From: Chloroflexota bacterium
GTDB lineage: Bacteria; Chloroflexota; Anaerolineae; Aggregatilineales; Phototrophicaceae
DNA: 64,000 bases
Direction of reading: 5' to 3'
Assembly: GCA_026707225.1 (NCBI GenBank)
Contig: JAPOXG010000117.1
Location: 1-64,000, forward strand
The translations under genes and the position numbers were made by a program. The notes beneath the pieces are model-generated. The model ran no database searches and was not told where the DNA came from. It saw only the letters and a list, made by a program, of their open reading frames with translations. The stretch's first letter is position 1, and each line of letters begins with the position of its first letter. This document shows, piece after piece, positions 19,477 through 29,089 of the stretch.

Positions 19477-19484
19477 GGCCGGCG

Positions 19485-20909
19485 CTAGGGGCGGGTCGCC
19501 AAAGCTTGGAAGAGGGGGCGCTCGCGTTGATGATCGCTGCCGTCAAAGCGCGGGTAGAGGATGCTGTAAGCAGCAAGCTCGCTGCGGTGCTGGACCGCTA
19601 TTTCATAGGCGTAGTTGAGATTCCACAAGAACATAAGCTCGATATCGGCGCGTGACTGGCCGATTTCAAAGGCGCGCAGGGCATAATTGCTTTGGTCGAA
19701 GGCGGAGTTGTAGGCCATCCAGACTTCGGGCGCCTCGGATGGAAAGTCTTCCCAGGTCGCCCAGCCAAACTCGGTCACCCACATGGGCGCATTGTCGCTG
19801 TTGGCGGCGATGATATTGGTGTAGTCGTAAATGGTCTGCAAGAAGAAAAATTGCGGCTTGTCGTCCCAGCCTTGGCCTGCGACATGGTCGCAGCAGAGGA
19901 AATCGGGCGGGTTGCCCCAGCTGTAGGGGTGCACGCCGATTTTGACATCGCTGTATCCTCCCAGCCCGGCTTGATACATCTGCCGCAGGAAGACGCGGTC
20001 ATCGACGGAGATGCCGGCGTGATTGCCCGTTGGCGCCAAGCCCGCCGTGACAACCGCAATGCTGGGCGAATAGGCGCGGACGGCGTCGTAGCCGACGCGA
20101 AATAGCTCCATATAACTGGCGCCGTTGATCGGCCGGTTCCCGGTCCACTCCCGCTTGAGATTGGGCTCATTCCAGATTTCAATCGCGTCAATATTGGGTC
20201 CAACTTTTTCCAGCAGACTGTGGATGAACCAGCGAAAGTGGTTGAGGTCGTCAGGCGGTCCGTCTTCGCTGCGATCGGTATGACGCGTCCAATCGGGCGC
20301 CTTGGCGATGCTAATCAAGACTTTGAAGCCGCGTTTGTCAGCTTCTTGCACGTGAAGCTGGAAGAGGCGGAAACTTTGGTCGAACTGGCCCGCGGCGTTT
20401 GGCTGCAGCCATTTCCAACTGGCTTGCAGCTTGACCCAGCCGACGCGCAAGCTGGCGAGCTGTCGGAGGACGCGGTCCCAACCGGGCACGTCAAAGTTGA
20501 AGTACACCTGAATGCCCATGCCTGCCCCATCAAGCTGGGTGTTGCCGAGGGGCACGGCGGTCGTTTGGGCGCTGCCGGGCTGTGTTGGCGCCCTGACGAC
20601 TGGCGCTGCGGACGGAATCTCGGTCGGGCGATAGGTGGCGGTCGGCGGCTGCACATAATCGCGACTGATGATGGCGCCAAAGTCTTGGGAGGAAGCGGAC
20701 GGTGATGGCGGCGGCGCATCCAGCGTGGGCAAGGGGGCGGACTCGACGGTCGGCAGCGCTTCCAACACCGGAATCACAGTCGGCTCGGGCGAGGCGATAC
20801 GATCGAGCGCCACCTCGGGCGCGACCTCGACGGCGGATTCGGATGCGCAGGCGACGAGGATGGCGCTGAGCGAGAAGGCGATGAAGTTTATGGCGAAGCG
20901 TCTCGTCAT
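19485..20909 (-). CDS. Lipoprotein with GH-A-type glycoside hydrolase domain
   Basis: 474 residues. The signal ends in a lipobox (SAILVAC), with Cys21 lipidated, then a roughly 100-residue Pro/Ser/Thr-rich linker and a TIM-barrel domain. Two motifs fit the catalytic glutamates of clan GH-A: EIWNEPN near residue 250 (acid/base) and MWVTEFGW near 380 (nucleophile). The general layout resembles GH39/GH5-like exported glycosidases, but the exact family and substrate are not clear. The start at 20909 gives a clean signal peptide. A longer frame to 21050 would run across the gyrA promoter region and has unlike composition. It ends nine bases beyond the rpoC terminator, facing rpoC. Confidence 0.8.
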   Translation of the reverse strand: MTRRFAINFIAFSLSAILVACASESAVEVAPEVALDRIASPEPTVIPVLEALPTVESAPLPTLDAPPPSPSASSQDFGAIISRDYVQPPTATYRPTEIPSAAPVVRAPTQPGSAQTTAVPLGNTQLDGAGMGIQVYFNFDVPGWDRVLRQLASLRVGWVKLQASWKWLQPNAAGQFDQSFRLFQLHVQEADKRGFKVLISIAKAPDWTRHTDRSEDGPPDDLNHFRWFIHSLLEKVGPNIDAIEIWNEPNLKREWTGNRPINGASYMELFRVGYDAVRAYSPSIAVVTAGLAPTGNHAGISVDDRVFLRQMYQAGLGGYSDVKIGVHPYSWGNPPDFLCCDHVAGQGWDDKPQFFFLQTIYDYTNIIAANSDNAPMWVTEFGWATWEDFPSEAPEVWMAYNSAFDQSNYALRAFEIGQSRADIELMFLWNLNYAYEIAVQHRSELAAYSILYPRFDGSDHQRERPLFQALATRP

Positions 20910-21013
20910 AGCTGTTAGTTTAGGTTTGTGGTCTGGTTCCTCATCGCTTGCCGGCTCAATGGCCTGGATCCGAGCATCTGGCGCGCTTGTGTAAAGAGAA
21001 GGCGCCAATTTGA

Positions 21014-21043
21014 TTGACACCCGCTTAGATTGCATTCTACAAT
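21014..21043 (+). promoter_or_regulatory. Sigma-70-type promoter of gyrA
   Basis: TTGACA (21014-21019), 18 bases, TACAAT (21038-21043), about 100 bases before the gyrA start. Confidence 0.7.
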
Positions 21044-21145
21044 GGGACATTGAAGTCCGCAGGGGATAGACGGGCCGCAGACCTGACGATTCTCATACGG
21101 CGCTACATTTGTGCCGGCATCCGGACCTGACACCAAGGACGCTTC

Positions 21146-23770
21146 ATGGCTGATCGCTCGATCCAAGCAATCAATATTGAAAGCGAAATGCGCGACGCCT
21201 ACTTGAGTTACGCTATGAGCGTGATCGTGTCGCGGGCGCTGCCCGATGCGCGCGACGGGCTGAAGCCGGTGCATCGGCGAATTCTCTACGCCATGTACGA
21301 TATGGGTGTGCATGCGAGCGGCGGGCACAAGAAAAGCGCGCGAATCGTGGGCGAAGTGCTGGGCAAGTACCATCCACACGGCGACGGCGCCGTTTACGAC
21401 ACCATGGTTCGAATGGCGCAGGACTTCTCGATGCGCTACATGCTCATAGACGGGCAAGGCAACTTCGGCAGCATTGATGGCGACGGCGCGGCCGCCATGC
21501 GCTATACGGAAGCGCGGATGGCCGATATCGGGGGCGAGCTGCTGGTTGACATCAACAAGGAGACGGTTGATTTCGTCGACAACTTTGACGGATCGCTGCG
21601 CGAGCCCGCCGTCCTGCCGTCCATGGCGCCCAATATGCTGATCAATGGCGCGTCGGGGATCGCCGTTGGCATGTCGACCAATATCCCGCCGCACAATCTG
21701 GGCGAGATTTGCGACGCGCTGGTGTACATGCTGAGGCAATGGCGCCGGCTCGACGCGATCGATGTGGACGAGTTGATGCAATTCGTCAAGGGACCGGACT
21801 TTCCCACGGGCGGCGTGATTTACAGAATGCGCGGCGAAGAGGACGCCCTGCGCTCGGCGCTGGCTTCGGGGCGGGGCAAGATTACGCTGCGTGCGAAAGT
21901 GCATGTCGAGGACATGGGGAGGGGCAAATCACGGATTATCGTCAGCGAGCTGCCTTTTCAGACCAACAAGACCGCGCTGATTGAACGCATCGCCAGCTTG
22001 GCCAGCAGTGGCAAACTGGAAGGATTGGCGGACCTGCGCGATGAATCCGACCGACAGAACATGGTGAGGTTGGTGATCGAATTGCAGCGGGGCGCCGAAG
22101 TAACCGACGCGATGGCGCAGTTGTTTAAGCTGACGCCGCTGCAATCGACTTTTGGCATTATCATGTTGGCTCTGGTGGATGGTCAGCCGCGGACGCTCAC
22201 GCTTAAACAGGCTTTGCGGGTTTATCTCGAACACCGGCTCGAAGTGGTGCAACGGCGCAGCGCCTTCGATTTGGCTCGGGCGCGCGAACGGGCGCATGTG
22301 CTCGAAGGTTTGATCATCGCGCTGGACAATCTGGATGCCGTGATCAAGACGATTCGCCGGTCGCGAAACAGCGATACCGCGCGGACTAACCTAGTGAAGC
22401 ATTTCAAAGTGACCGAGACGCAGGCGGGGGCGATTCTCGAGATGCCGCTGCGGCGCCTGGCATCGTTGGAGATCCGTAAGATCCGCGAGGAATACAAGGA
22501 TAAGCTCAAGCTAATCAAATCGCTTGAGAGCTTGTTGGCGAGCCCGCTCAAGCAGCGGAATAAAATCGCTGAAGAGTTGCAGAAGTTGAGCGAAGATTAT
22601 GGCGACCCGCGGCGCACCATCATCGCCGATGGCGAGGCGACGGCCGCGACGCAAGCCGACTTCTTAATGCCCGAAGAAAAGACCGTTGTCATGCTCAGCG
22701 TGAAGGGGCACCTGGGGCGTACGGCCCTGGATGAGCCGCCGCGAGTGACAAGCACGACCAAGACACCGCCGCGGCATCTGCAGCACAGCAGCACGGCGCA
22801 GGTATTGTATCTCTTTGCCGATGACGGATACTGCGCGTCGTTGCCAGTGCAGCAGATTCCGCCGGTGGCCGCGGCCGCGCTGGGCACGCGATTCAGCGAT
22901 TTGAGCGCGCTCAACCGGCGGCGCAAGATCGCGACGATGATCAGTCTGCCATTGGAAACTGTCCATGGCTTTATCAGTCTATTCACCGCCGGCGGCATCG
23001 TCAAACGCATTCACCTGTCGGATCTGCCGGGGGCGATGTCCCGCGAGTTTCGCGTCATGAAGCTGGCGTCTCAGGATCGGATTGTTGAGGCGCTGTTCAC
23101 CAGCGGCGCGGATGAACTGGTATTGACCAGCGCGCGCGGCTACGCCATCCGTTTCAGTGAGGAAGATGTACGGACCACGGGCTTGAATTCGGGCGGGGTG
23201 CGCGCGATGCGCCTTGCCATCAAGGGCGATCGCGTTGTCGCCGCTCATTTGGCGGATGACGATTTGCTTGCCTGGAATATCAGTTGCGACGGCATCGCCA
23301 AGGCATCGCGCATGGATGAGTACAAGACTCAGGGACGGGGCGGCAGCGGCGTCATCTCTATGAAGCGCGAAGCGAGTGATCCCGATGTTGCCGCCGCGAC
23401 CGCGGGCCGCGCGGATGATGAGATCCTGGTGTTGACCAATAAGCACAAAGCCAAACGCGTGTCGCTCGACTCGGCGAAGATCATGAAACGGGCCGGGACC
23501 GGCGGCGGCCCGGTGATTACGCTGCGGGATAAAGAACGCGTGGTCGGCCTCACCATGCTGCGTCAGCGAATTGAAGTCCAAAACACTGTGCTGGAGAGGG
23601 AATTGGTCCCGCTGGCTGATGCCCCTCCAGTGGAAGACCAAAGGCCGCGGCAGTACGAATTGAGCCTGGAAGAGATGGAATTGCTGCTGGACGAGGCCGA
23701 TAGCGTTGACGGGGCGAGCAACGGCGCTAGCGCCAACGGCTCCGATCCCGGCGCGACCGATGACGAATAG
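21146..23770 (+). CDS. gyrA: DNA gyrase subunit A
   Basis: 874 residues, the DNA-cleaving subunit of gyrase. The catalytic Tyr is Tyr120 in [11 protein letters not shown]. The C-terminal pinwheel carries a gyrase-type GyrA box (QGRGGSG) near residue 730, which distinguishes it from ParC. In the quinolone-contact region ([11 protein letters not shown]) the position equal to E. coli Ser83 is Gly81, while the Asp87 equivalent (Asp85) is kept. The tail is acidic (Glu/Asp-rich, then Ser/Gly/Asn). It has its own promoter. The last 44 bases overlap the convergent glycosyltransferase gene. gyrB is not in the window. Confidence 0.96.
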   Translation: MADRSIQAINIESEMRDAYLSYAMSVIVSRALPDARDGLKPVHRRILYAMYDMGVHASGGHKKSARIVGEVLGKYHPHGDGAVYDTMVRMAQDFSMRYMLIDGQGNFGSIDGDGAAAMRYTEARMADIGGELLVDINKETVDFVDNFDGSLREPAVLPSMAPNMLINGASGIAVGMSTNIPPHNLGEICDALVYMLRQWRRLDAIDVDELMQFVKGPDFPTGGVIYRMRGEEDALRSALASGRGKITLRAKVHVEDMGRGKSRIIVSELPFQTNKTALIERIASLASSGKLEGLADLRDESDRQNMVRLVIELQRGAEVTDAMAQLFKLTPLQSTFGIIMLALVDGQPRTLTLKQALRVYLEHRLEVVQRRSAFDLARARERAHVLEGLIIALDNLDAVIKTIRRSRNSDTARTNLVKHFKVTETQAGAILEMPLRRLASLEIRKIREEYKDKLKLIKSLESLLASPLKQRNKIAEELQKLSEDYGDPRRTIIADGEATAATQADFLMPEEKTVVMLSVKGHLGRTALDEPPRVTSTTKTPPRHLQHSSTAQVLYLFADDGYCASLPVQQIPPVAAAALGTRFSDLSALNRRRKIATMISLPLETVHGFISLFTAGGIVKRIHLSDLPGAMSREFRVMKLASQDRIVEALFTSGADELVLTSARGYAIRFSEEDVRTTGLNSGGVRAMRLAIKGDRVVAAHLADDDLLAWNISCDGIAKASRMDEYKTQGRGGSGVISMKREASDPDVAAATAGRADDEILVLTNKHKAKRVSLDSAKIMKRAGTGGGPVITLRDKERVVGLTMLRQRIEVQNTVLERELVPLADAPPVEDQRPRQYELSLEEMELLLDEADSVDGASNGASANGSDPGATDDE

Positions 23771-24842
23771 CCAAAGCCTCCAGTTCGTCGTCGTACTGCG
23801 GCGCCAGCAATCGCCAATCGAAGCGCGCGATCTCCTCTTGTAGCGCGGTCGTATCCAATTTCTCGTCGCTGTCCAGGTGGTAACGCAGTTGGGCGGTCAA
23901 GTGGTCGCGCTGATAGAGGCAGGCTGGTTTGAATGCCTCGGGTAGCAAGTGGGGATAATTGAGACGGGCGGGCAAGATGGGCAGGCAGCCGCAATACATC
24001 GCCTCGCAGACGGAAACGCCGAAGAATTCCTGCCGAGCTGTACTGACGACCAAATCCGAGCGCCACAAGAGCCGCGCGTAATCGGCGAATGAGTCGATGT
24101 AGCCGAGCTGCATGATCCGGTCGCCGAGCCGGGATTGCGCCTGGAGGAAGGCTGACGGCATCTCGCCGAATCGCTCGCCAGTGATCGCTAGCTTGAATTT
24201 GTATCCCGCTTCCGCCAAAGCGCTCATACTCTGGATGAACGTCGCCGGGTCTTTGTCATGTTCCCAGCGATGATTCCAAAGGATGATGGGCGGCTCGTCG
24301 GTGGCGGGTCCGTCTTGGTGGCCATCGAAGCGGCGCAGGTCGATGCCGAGCGGCAATACGCTTGATTTGGCGCGGATTTCATCGATGGTCTGAAGCTCGT
24401 TGTAATCGGCGAAGTGTTTGAGCATGCGCGGCAGCTTCGTCAGAAAATCGTCCAGGTGGAACTGGCTGTTGAAGTAGTTGGCATCGGCGCAGAGGGCGCT
24501 GACGAAATTGATGAATCCGTAGCGCCAGCCGTGATTCTGGCGCCGGCTCTGTGGATAGGACAACTGGTTCTCGTGGAAATACATGGCGATGGGCGCATCA
24601 GGCAAGCGATCGCGCGTGAGGGCGCGGAAAATGGAGAGGTCAATCATGCTGGAGGCGAGGATTAGATCCGGCTGCCAATCCAACAGGCGAGCGAAAGTGA
24701 TGGCGGCGCCTTGCATGCGCCACTTCCAGAATTGGGCTGGCAGCGTGATGAGGTCGATATCGTGACGGGAGAAGCGCTGGTAGCCATCGGCCCAGGCTTT
24801 GTGGCTGCCGCCGTAATAGGATTCTAGCAGGGCGATGCGCAT
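23727..24842 (-). CDS. Glycosyltransferase like tRNA-queuosine mannosyltransferase (QTMAN/GTDC1)
   Basis: 371 residues. The N-terminus ([16 protein letters not shown]), [42 protein letters not shown] and YPHLLPEAF match, in order, the signature stretches of human GTDC1 (DUF3524 plus a GT4-type C-terminal half). GTDC1 is now known as QTMAN, which mannosylates queuosine in tRNA-Asp. The bacterial protein lacks the long central insert of the human enzyme. HRWEHDKDP and EFFGV...YCGC belong to the nucleotide-sugar side. A role in tRNA queuosine modification is inference; another acceptor is possible. The 3' end overlaps gyrA by 44 bases, and it lies 14 bases downstream of rel on the same strand, so co-transcription with rel is likely. 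Confidence 0.8.
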   Translation of the reverse strand: MRIALLESYYGGSHKAWADGYQRFSRHDIDLITLPAQFWKWRMQGAAITFARLLDWQPDLILASSMIDLSIFRALTRDRLPDAPIAMYFHENQLSYPQSRRQNHGWRYGFINFVSALCADANYFNSQFHLDDFLTKLPRMLKHFADYNELQTIDEIRAKSSVLPLGIDLRRFDGHQDGPATDEPPIILWNHRWEHDKDPATFIQSMSALAEAGYKFKLAITGERFGEMPSAFLQAQSRLGDRIMQLGYIDSFADYARLLWRSDLVVSTARQEFFGVSVCEAMYCGCLPILPARLNYPHLLPEAFKPACLYQRDHLTAQLRYHLDSDEKLDTTALQEEIARFDWRLLAPQYDDELEALAIRHRSRRDRSRWR

Positions 24843-24856
24843 TGTTGACCCGAGGC

Positions 24857-27073
24857 TTAGCTGGTGTTGCGGCGGCGCCCCTCGACCACATTGGGCACCA
24901 GATCGATCTTGGAAAGGATGCGGGTGAGCTGCTGGTTGTTGGCGATTTCGAGCTGCAAGTTCAGGGTGGCGATATGCTGGCGCGTACTCACCTCGACCGA
25001 AGAAATGTTCACGTTTTCTTCGGCAATGATGGTGCTGATCTCGCGCAAGAGCCCTTCGCGGTCATAAGCGACGACCTCGACCGGCACGAGATAGCGCTGT
25101 TCTTCTTCTTCCGTGCCCCAGGAGACGTCGATGAGACGTTCGGTCTCGCGCATGGAGACCATGTTGGGGCAATCGGTGCGATGCACGGTTACGCCGCGTC
25201 CGCGCGTGATATAGCCGATGATGTCGTCGCCAGCCATTGGGCTGCAGCAGCGGCCCAGGTTTACCAACATGCCGCCGGCGCCCATGATGCTGACGCCCTT
25301 GGCGATGCGGGCGCTTCGTGGCTTGGAACGCGGCTTTAGCAGCTCTTCTTCGCTGACGCTCTCGGCCGCTTTACGGCGCTCATCCTCGAGAACGCGGTTG
25401 GTGATTTGCGAGCCAGTGACATCGCCGGCGCCAATGGCGGCGAGGAAGTCATCCAGCTTGTCGAAGTTGAGCAGCCGCGCGACCGAGTCAAAGGGGACTT
25501 TTTCCAGCACGCCTAAACGCTTGAGTTCGCGTTCCAGCACTTCGCGCCCCATGGCGATATGCTTGTCGCGATTCTGCTTGCGCAGCCAATGCCGGATCTT
25601 GGTGCGGGCGCGGCTGGTGACGGCGTAATCCAGATCGGGGTTGAGCCAATCCATGCTCGGTCCGCCGCGCTTGGCGGTGAGAATCTCGACCTGGTCGCCC
25701 ATTTTCAGCTTGTAATTGAGCGGCGCCAGACGCCCGTTGACTTTCGCGCCACGGCAGCGATTGCCGATATCGGTGTGGATATGGTAGGCGAAATCGATCG
25801 GCGTCGCGCCGACCGGCAGATCGATGATGTCGCCGTTGGGCGTCACGCTATAGACGCGATCTTGAAAGACTTCCGACTTGACCGTGTCCACGAACTGCGA
25901 AGCGTCGTTGACCTCGGGCCCGAACTCCATCAAACGGCGCAAGAAGGCGAGGCGCTGCTCAAAGGCTTGATCGCGTCCGTTGCCGCCTTCTTTGTAGCGC
26001 CAGTGGGCGGCGATGCCGTATTCGGCGTCTTCGTGCATTTCCCAGGTGCGGATTTGAATCTCGACGGTTTTGCCTTCGTCATCATGGACGGCGGTGTGCA
26101 GGCTGCGATAGAAGTTGTCCTTGGGGTTGGCGATGTAATCATCAAATTCGCCGGGGATGGGGCGCCAAAGATTGTGCGCGATGCCGAGCGCCAGATAACA
26201 TTCCGCCAAGGTATCAACCAGCACGCGCATGCCGCGGATGTCGTAAATCTGCTCCAATGGCAGGTCTTTCTTGGTCATCTTGTTGTAGATGCTGAAGATG
26301 TGCTTGGGGCGGGCGGTGATCGTAACGTTCATGATTCGGCTGGCGTTCAGTTCGCCGATCAAGCGATCGCGAATGCGGGAGACGTAAGTTTCGCGCTCGT
26401 CCCGCCGTTCATCCAGCGCTTTGGCGATCGAGCGGTAGGCTTCCGGATTGAGATAGCGGAAGCTGAGATCTTCCAACTCCCACTTCATCTGCCAAATCCC
26501 GAGGCGGTTGGCCAAAGGCGCGAAGATATCCATCGTCTCTTGCGCCACCGCCCGCTGTTTATGCCGCGGCATGTAGCCGAGCGTGCGCATATTGTGCAGG
26601 CGATCCGCCAGCTTGACCAGGACGACGCGCACATCGTCGCCCATGGTCAGCATGATTTTGCGGATGTATTCCATTTCGCGATTGACGGCGCTGGAGCGGC
26701 GCGAATCGCCGGCGGGCGAGACGTTCTTGATGGGCAGGTTTTTCAGCTTGGTGACGCCATCGACCAGTTTGGCGATGGTGCTGCCAAATTCGTTCCGCAG
26801 CGAGTCCACGGAGACATCGCTGTCTTCGGCGACATCGTGCAGCAAGCCGGCCGCGATGGTCTCCGCGTCCATCTTCATCTCGGCCAGAATGCTGGCGACG
26901 GCGACGCAGTGCGTGAAATAAGGCTCGCCAGATTTGCGCTTTTGACCGCTGTGTGCCGCTTCAGCGCGCTGATAGGCGGCGGCGATGAGGTCGGATTCGT
27001 TTGGCTTGATTTCGGGCAGGGAGTTCAGCAGTGACGCGAGGTCGCGAGAGTAGACATCAGTAGCGGGCAACAT
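24857..27073 (-). CDS. rel: Bifunctional (p)ppGpp synthetase/hydrolase (Rel)
   Basis: 738 residues, the stringent-response enzyme. In order: the HD hydrolase domain (THCVAVASILAEMKM, GLLHDVAEDSDVS), the synthetase domain (RPKHIFSIYNKM, YDIRGMRVLVDT, NFYRSLHTAVHD), the TGS domain (VYSVTPNGDIIDLPVGATPIDF...), a central helical/zinc-finger region (VNLGRCCSPMAGDDIIGYIT...) and a C-terminal ACT domain. The intact HD pair and RPKH loop point to a bifunctional Rel rather than a synthetase-only RelA. AGGTGA lies before the ATG. The glycosyltransferase follows 14 bases downstream. Confidence 0.95.
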   Translation of the reverse strand: MLPATDVYSRDLASLLNSLPEIKPNESDLIAAAYQRAEAAHSGQKRKSGEPYFTHCVAVASILAEMKMDAETIAAGLLHDVAEDSDVSVDSLRNEFGSTIAKLVDGVTKLKNLPIKNVSPAGDSRRSSAVNREMEYIRKIMLTMGDDVRVVLVKLADRLHNMRTLGYMPRHKQRAVAQETMDIFAPLANRLGIWQMKWELEDLSFRYLNPEAYRSIAKALDERRDERETYVSRIRDRLIGELNASRIMNVTITARPKHIFSIYNKMTKKDLPLEQIYDIRGMRVLVDTLAECYLALGIAHNLWRPIPGEFDDYIANPKDNFYRSLHTAVHDDEGKTVEIQIRTWEMHEDAEYGIAAHWRYKEGGNGRDQAFEQRLAFLRRLMEFGPEVNDASQFVDTVKSEVFQDRVYSVTPNGDIIDLPVGATPIDFAYHIHTDIGNRCRGAKVNGRLAPLNYKLKMGDQVEILTAKRGGPSMDWLNPDLDYAVTSRARTKIRHWLRKQNRDKHIAMGREVLERELKRLGVLEKVPFDSVARLLNFDKLDDFLAAIGAGDVTGSQITNRVLEDERRKAAESVSEEELLKPRSKPRSARIAKGVSIMGAGGMLVNLGRCCSPMAGDDIIGYITRGRGVTVHRTDCPNMVSMRETERLIDVSWGTEEEEQRYLVPVEVVAYDREGLLREISTIIAEENVNISSVEVSTRQHIATLNLQLEIANNQQLTRILSKIDLVPNVVEGRRRNTS

Positions 27074-27171
27074 CTATCAATCACCTGATGAATGCGCTTT
27101 GTGAATAGATTATCATATTCTGATTCAATTGTCGCGTATGGCAGCGACGGATCAGATGAAAAGAGTTAGCA

Positions 27172-28257
27172 TTAGCCGCTGATTTTCTGTCGCAGGTAGG
27201 CTTCGATGAAGGCGTTCAGAGCCCCGTCCAGCACACCGGTCGCATTGCCCATTTCGACGCTGGTGCGGTGATCTTTGACCATTTGGTAGGGGTGCAGCAC
27301 ATAGGAGCGAATCTGGTTGCCCCAGCCGGCGGCGACATTTTCGCCTTTGAGCGCGGCCATTTCCGCTTCTTGCCTGGCGCGCTCCATTTCGAAGAGCCTG
27401 GCTTTGAGAATCTGCATGGCGCGGTCGCGATTCTGCGCCTGGCTGCGCTGGTTCTGGCATTGCACGACGACGCCCGTGAGCAGATGCGTGATGCGCACGG
27501 CGGTGTCATTCTTTTGCACGTGCTGGCCGCCGGCGCCGCTGGCGCGATAGGTATCGATGCGGATGTCTTTATCCGCCACTTCAATTTCAATGTCCGTCTG
27601 GATATCGGGCCAAAGCTCGACTTTGGCAAAGGATGTGTGCCGGCGATGGGCGCTGTCAAAGGGGCTGAGCCGGACCAGCCGGTGTACGCCTTCTTCGCTT
27701 TGCAGGTAGCCGAAGGCGTAATCGCCTTTGACGCTGACGGTGACGCTCTTCAAGCCCGCTTCGTCGCCGCCGCTCCGGTCCAGAATCTCGGCTTTGAAGC
27801 CGTTCTGCTCCATCCAGCGCAGGTACATGCGTTCCATCATTTCCGCCCAATCTTGGGCGTCGACGCCGCCGGCGCCGGCATGAATGGCGAAAATGGCATC
27901 CTCGCCGTCGTAATCACCGGACAGCATCGCCTGGAATGACATGGCTTCGACGATTTCACGCAGGGCGTCGGTTTCCTCCGCCAGTTCTTCTTGCATGTCG
28001 GCATCCGCGATCTCGGCCAACTCAAGCGCGTCGGCGATGCGCTCGGCGAGCGACCGCCATTTGTCGACCAGCGCCTTCAGCTTGGATAACTGCTGCATCT
28101 TGCGTTGCGCCGCTTCCGGGTCATTCCAGAATTCGTTCAGGCTGGCTTCGGATTCCAACTCCTCAATCTGTCGCGCCTTGCCGGCGATGTCGATGCGGCC
28201 TATTAATTCATCGATTTGCGACTGAAATTCCCTAAGCTGGTTGACGAGGTTTTCCAT
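27172..28257 (-). CDS. prfB: Peptide chain release factor 2
   Basis: 361 residues, which terminates translation at UGA and UAA. The codon-recognition tripeptide SPF (RLSPFDSAHRR) marks RF2 rather than RF1, and the peptidyl-hydrolysis motif is GAGGQHVQKNDTAVRITH. The reading frame is continuous from the ATG: the place of the usual programmed +1 frameshift (about codon 25) reads straight through (ELIGRIDIAG), so this copy lacks that autoregulation. It lies 98 bases upstream of rel. Confidence 0.96.
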   Translation of the reverse strand: MENLVNQLREFQSQIDELIGRIDIAGKARQIEELESEASLNEFWNDPEAAQRKMQQLSKLKALVDKWRSLAERIADALELAEIADADMQEELAEETDALREIVEAMSFQAMLSGDYDGEDAIFAIHAGAGGVDAQDWAEMMERMYLRWMEQNGFKAEILDRSGGDEAGLKSVTVSVKGDYAFGYLQSEEGVHRLVRLSPFDSAHRRHTSFAKVELWPDIQTDIEIEVADKDIRIDTYRASGAGGQHVQKNDTAVRITHLLTGVVVQCQNQRSQAQNRDRAMQILKARLFEMERARQEAEMAALKGENVAAGWGNQIRSYVLHPYQMVKDHRTSVEMGNATGVLDGALNAFIEAYLRQKISG

Positions 28258-28295
28258 AATGACCGCGGGCTCGAACCCGGTTTAGCCTTTCTGGC

Positions 28296-29081
28296 TCAAG
28301 ATGACTTGCCGAGCTGATTCTGTCGGTAAAGCTCGTACATGAAGAGCGAGCCACTCACCGAGACGTTGAGCGAGTCGCTGGCGGCGCCGCTCATGGGGAT
28401 GCGCGCGACTTGATCGGCGGCGTTGATCCAATCCCCTGTCAGACCACTGTCTTCGCTTCCCAGTACGATGACCGATTTCCTTCGAAAATCAACATCATAC
28501 AGCGTGCGCGCGCCGCTGACATCGGCCGCGACAACTTGAAAACGGGCGGCTCTAAAGTAGGCGAGCGCTTCTTGGCTGCTTAGCCGAAAAATATTGTCAA
28601 GAAAGCAGGCGCCCGTGCTGCTGCGAATGACATTGGGATTATAGATGTCTATCGCCGTATCGACCAGAATGACCGCGTCCAGGCCGACTGCGTCGGCCGT
28701 GCGCAGCAGCGCGCCAATATTGCCAGGCACGCCCAGCTTGACCAGGACGAGCGCGTGATTGAAGTCAGCCGCCTCCAATTGCGCCAGCGCCTTTGCCGGT
28801 TTGCTATGCAAGACGGCCAGGATTCCATCGGGATTCTCGCGGTAGCTGACGCGTTTGAAGAGGGCCGGCCTTAGCTGGTGAGATTCGAAATCAGCGCAGT
28901 CTTGCGCCAGTGAAATCTCCGGGCAATGCAAGACAAAATCAATGTCGTAACCGTGCTGCACCGCCCGCTGCAGGTCCCGCTTATAGTCGATGACGAAGCG
29001 CGCTTCCCGCTGGCGACCGCGCTTGCTGCGTAAGCGATTGACGAGTTTGATTTTGCTGTTTTGGGCGCTTGTGATTTGCAA
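28296..29081 (-). CDS. SPOUT (TrmH/SpoU) RNA 2'-O-ribose methyltransferase
   Basis: 261 residues. An N-terminal substrate-binding part (ITSAQNSKIKLVNRLRSKRGRQREARFVID) is followed by the trefoil-knot domain with motif 1 (NIGALLRTADAVG), the NPNVIRSSTGA stretch, motif 2 (VLGSEDSGLT) and motif 3 (IPMSGAASDSLNVSVSGSLFMYE). These bind S-adenosylmethionine and methylate a ribose, probably in 23S rRNA. The exact site cannot be told. It sits eight bases after ftsY and 38 before prfB, within a translation-related minus-strand cluster. Confidence 0.92.
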   Translation of the reverse strand: MQITSAQNSKIKLVNRLRSKRGRQREARFVIDYKRDLQRAVQHGYDIDFVLHCPEISLAQDCADFESHQLRPALFKRVSYRENPDGILAVLHSKPAKALAQLEAADFNHALVLVKLGVPGNIGALLRTADAVGLDAVILVDTAIDIYNPNVIRSSTGACFLDNIFRLSSQEALAYFRAARFQVVAADVSGARTLYDVDFRRKSVIVLGSEDSGLTGDWINAADQVARIPMSGAASDSLNVSVSGSLFMYELYRQNQLGKSS

Positions 29082-29089
29082 GGGCTGGC

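Noticed and set aside
20910..21050. Longer N-terminus for the GH-A lipoprotein
   Set aside because: It would cover the gyrA promoter and put the signal peptide 47 residues inside the protein.
25559..27034. Long open frame (491 codons) on the plus strand inside rel
   Set aside because: Rel is intact on the other strand; the frame mirrors its codon bias and shows no family features.
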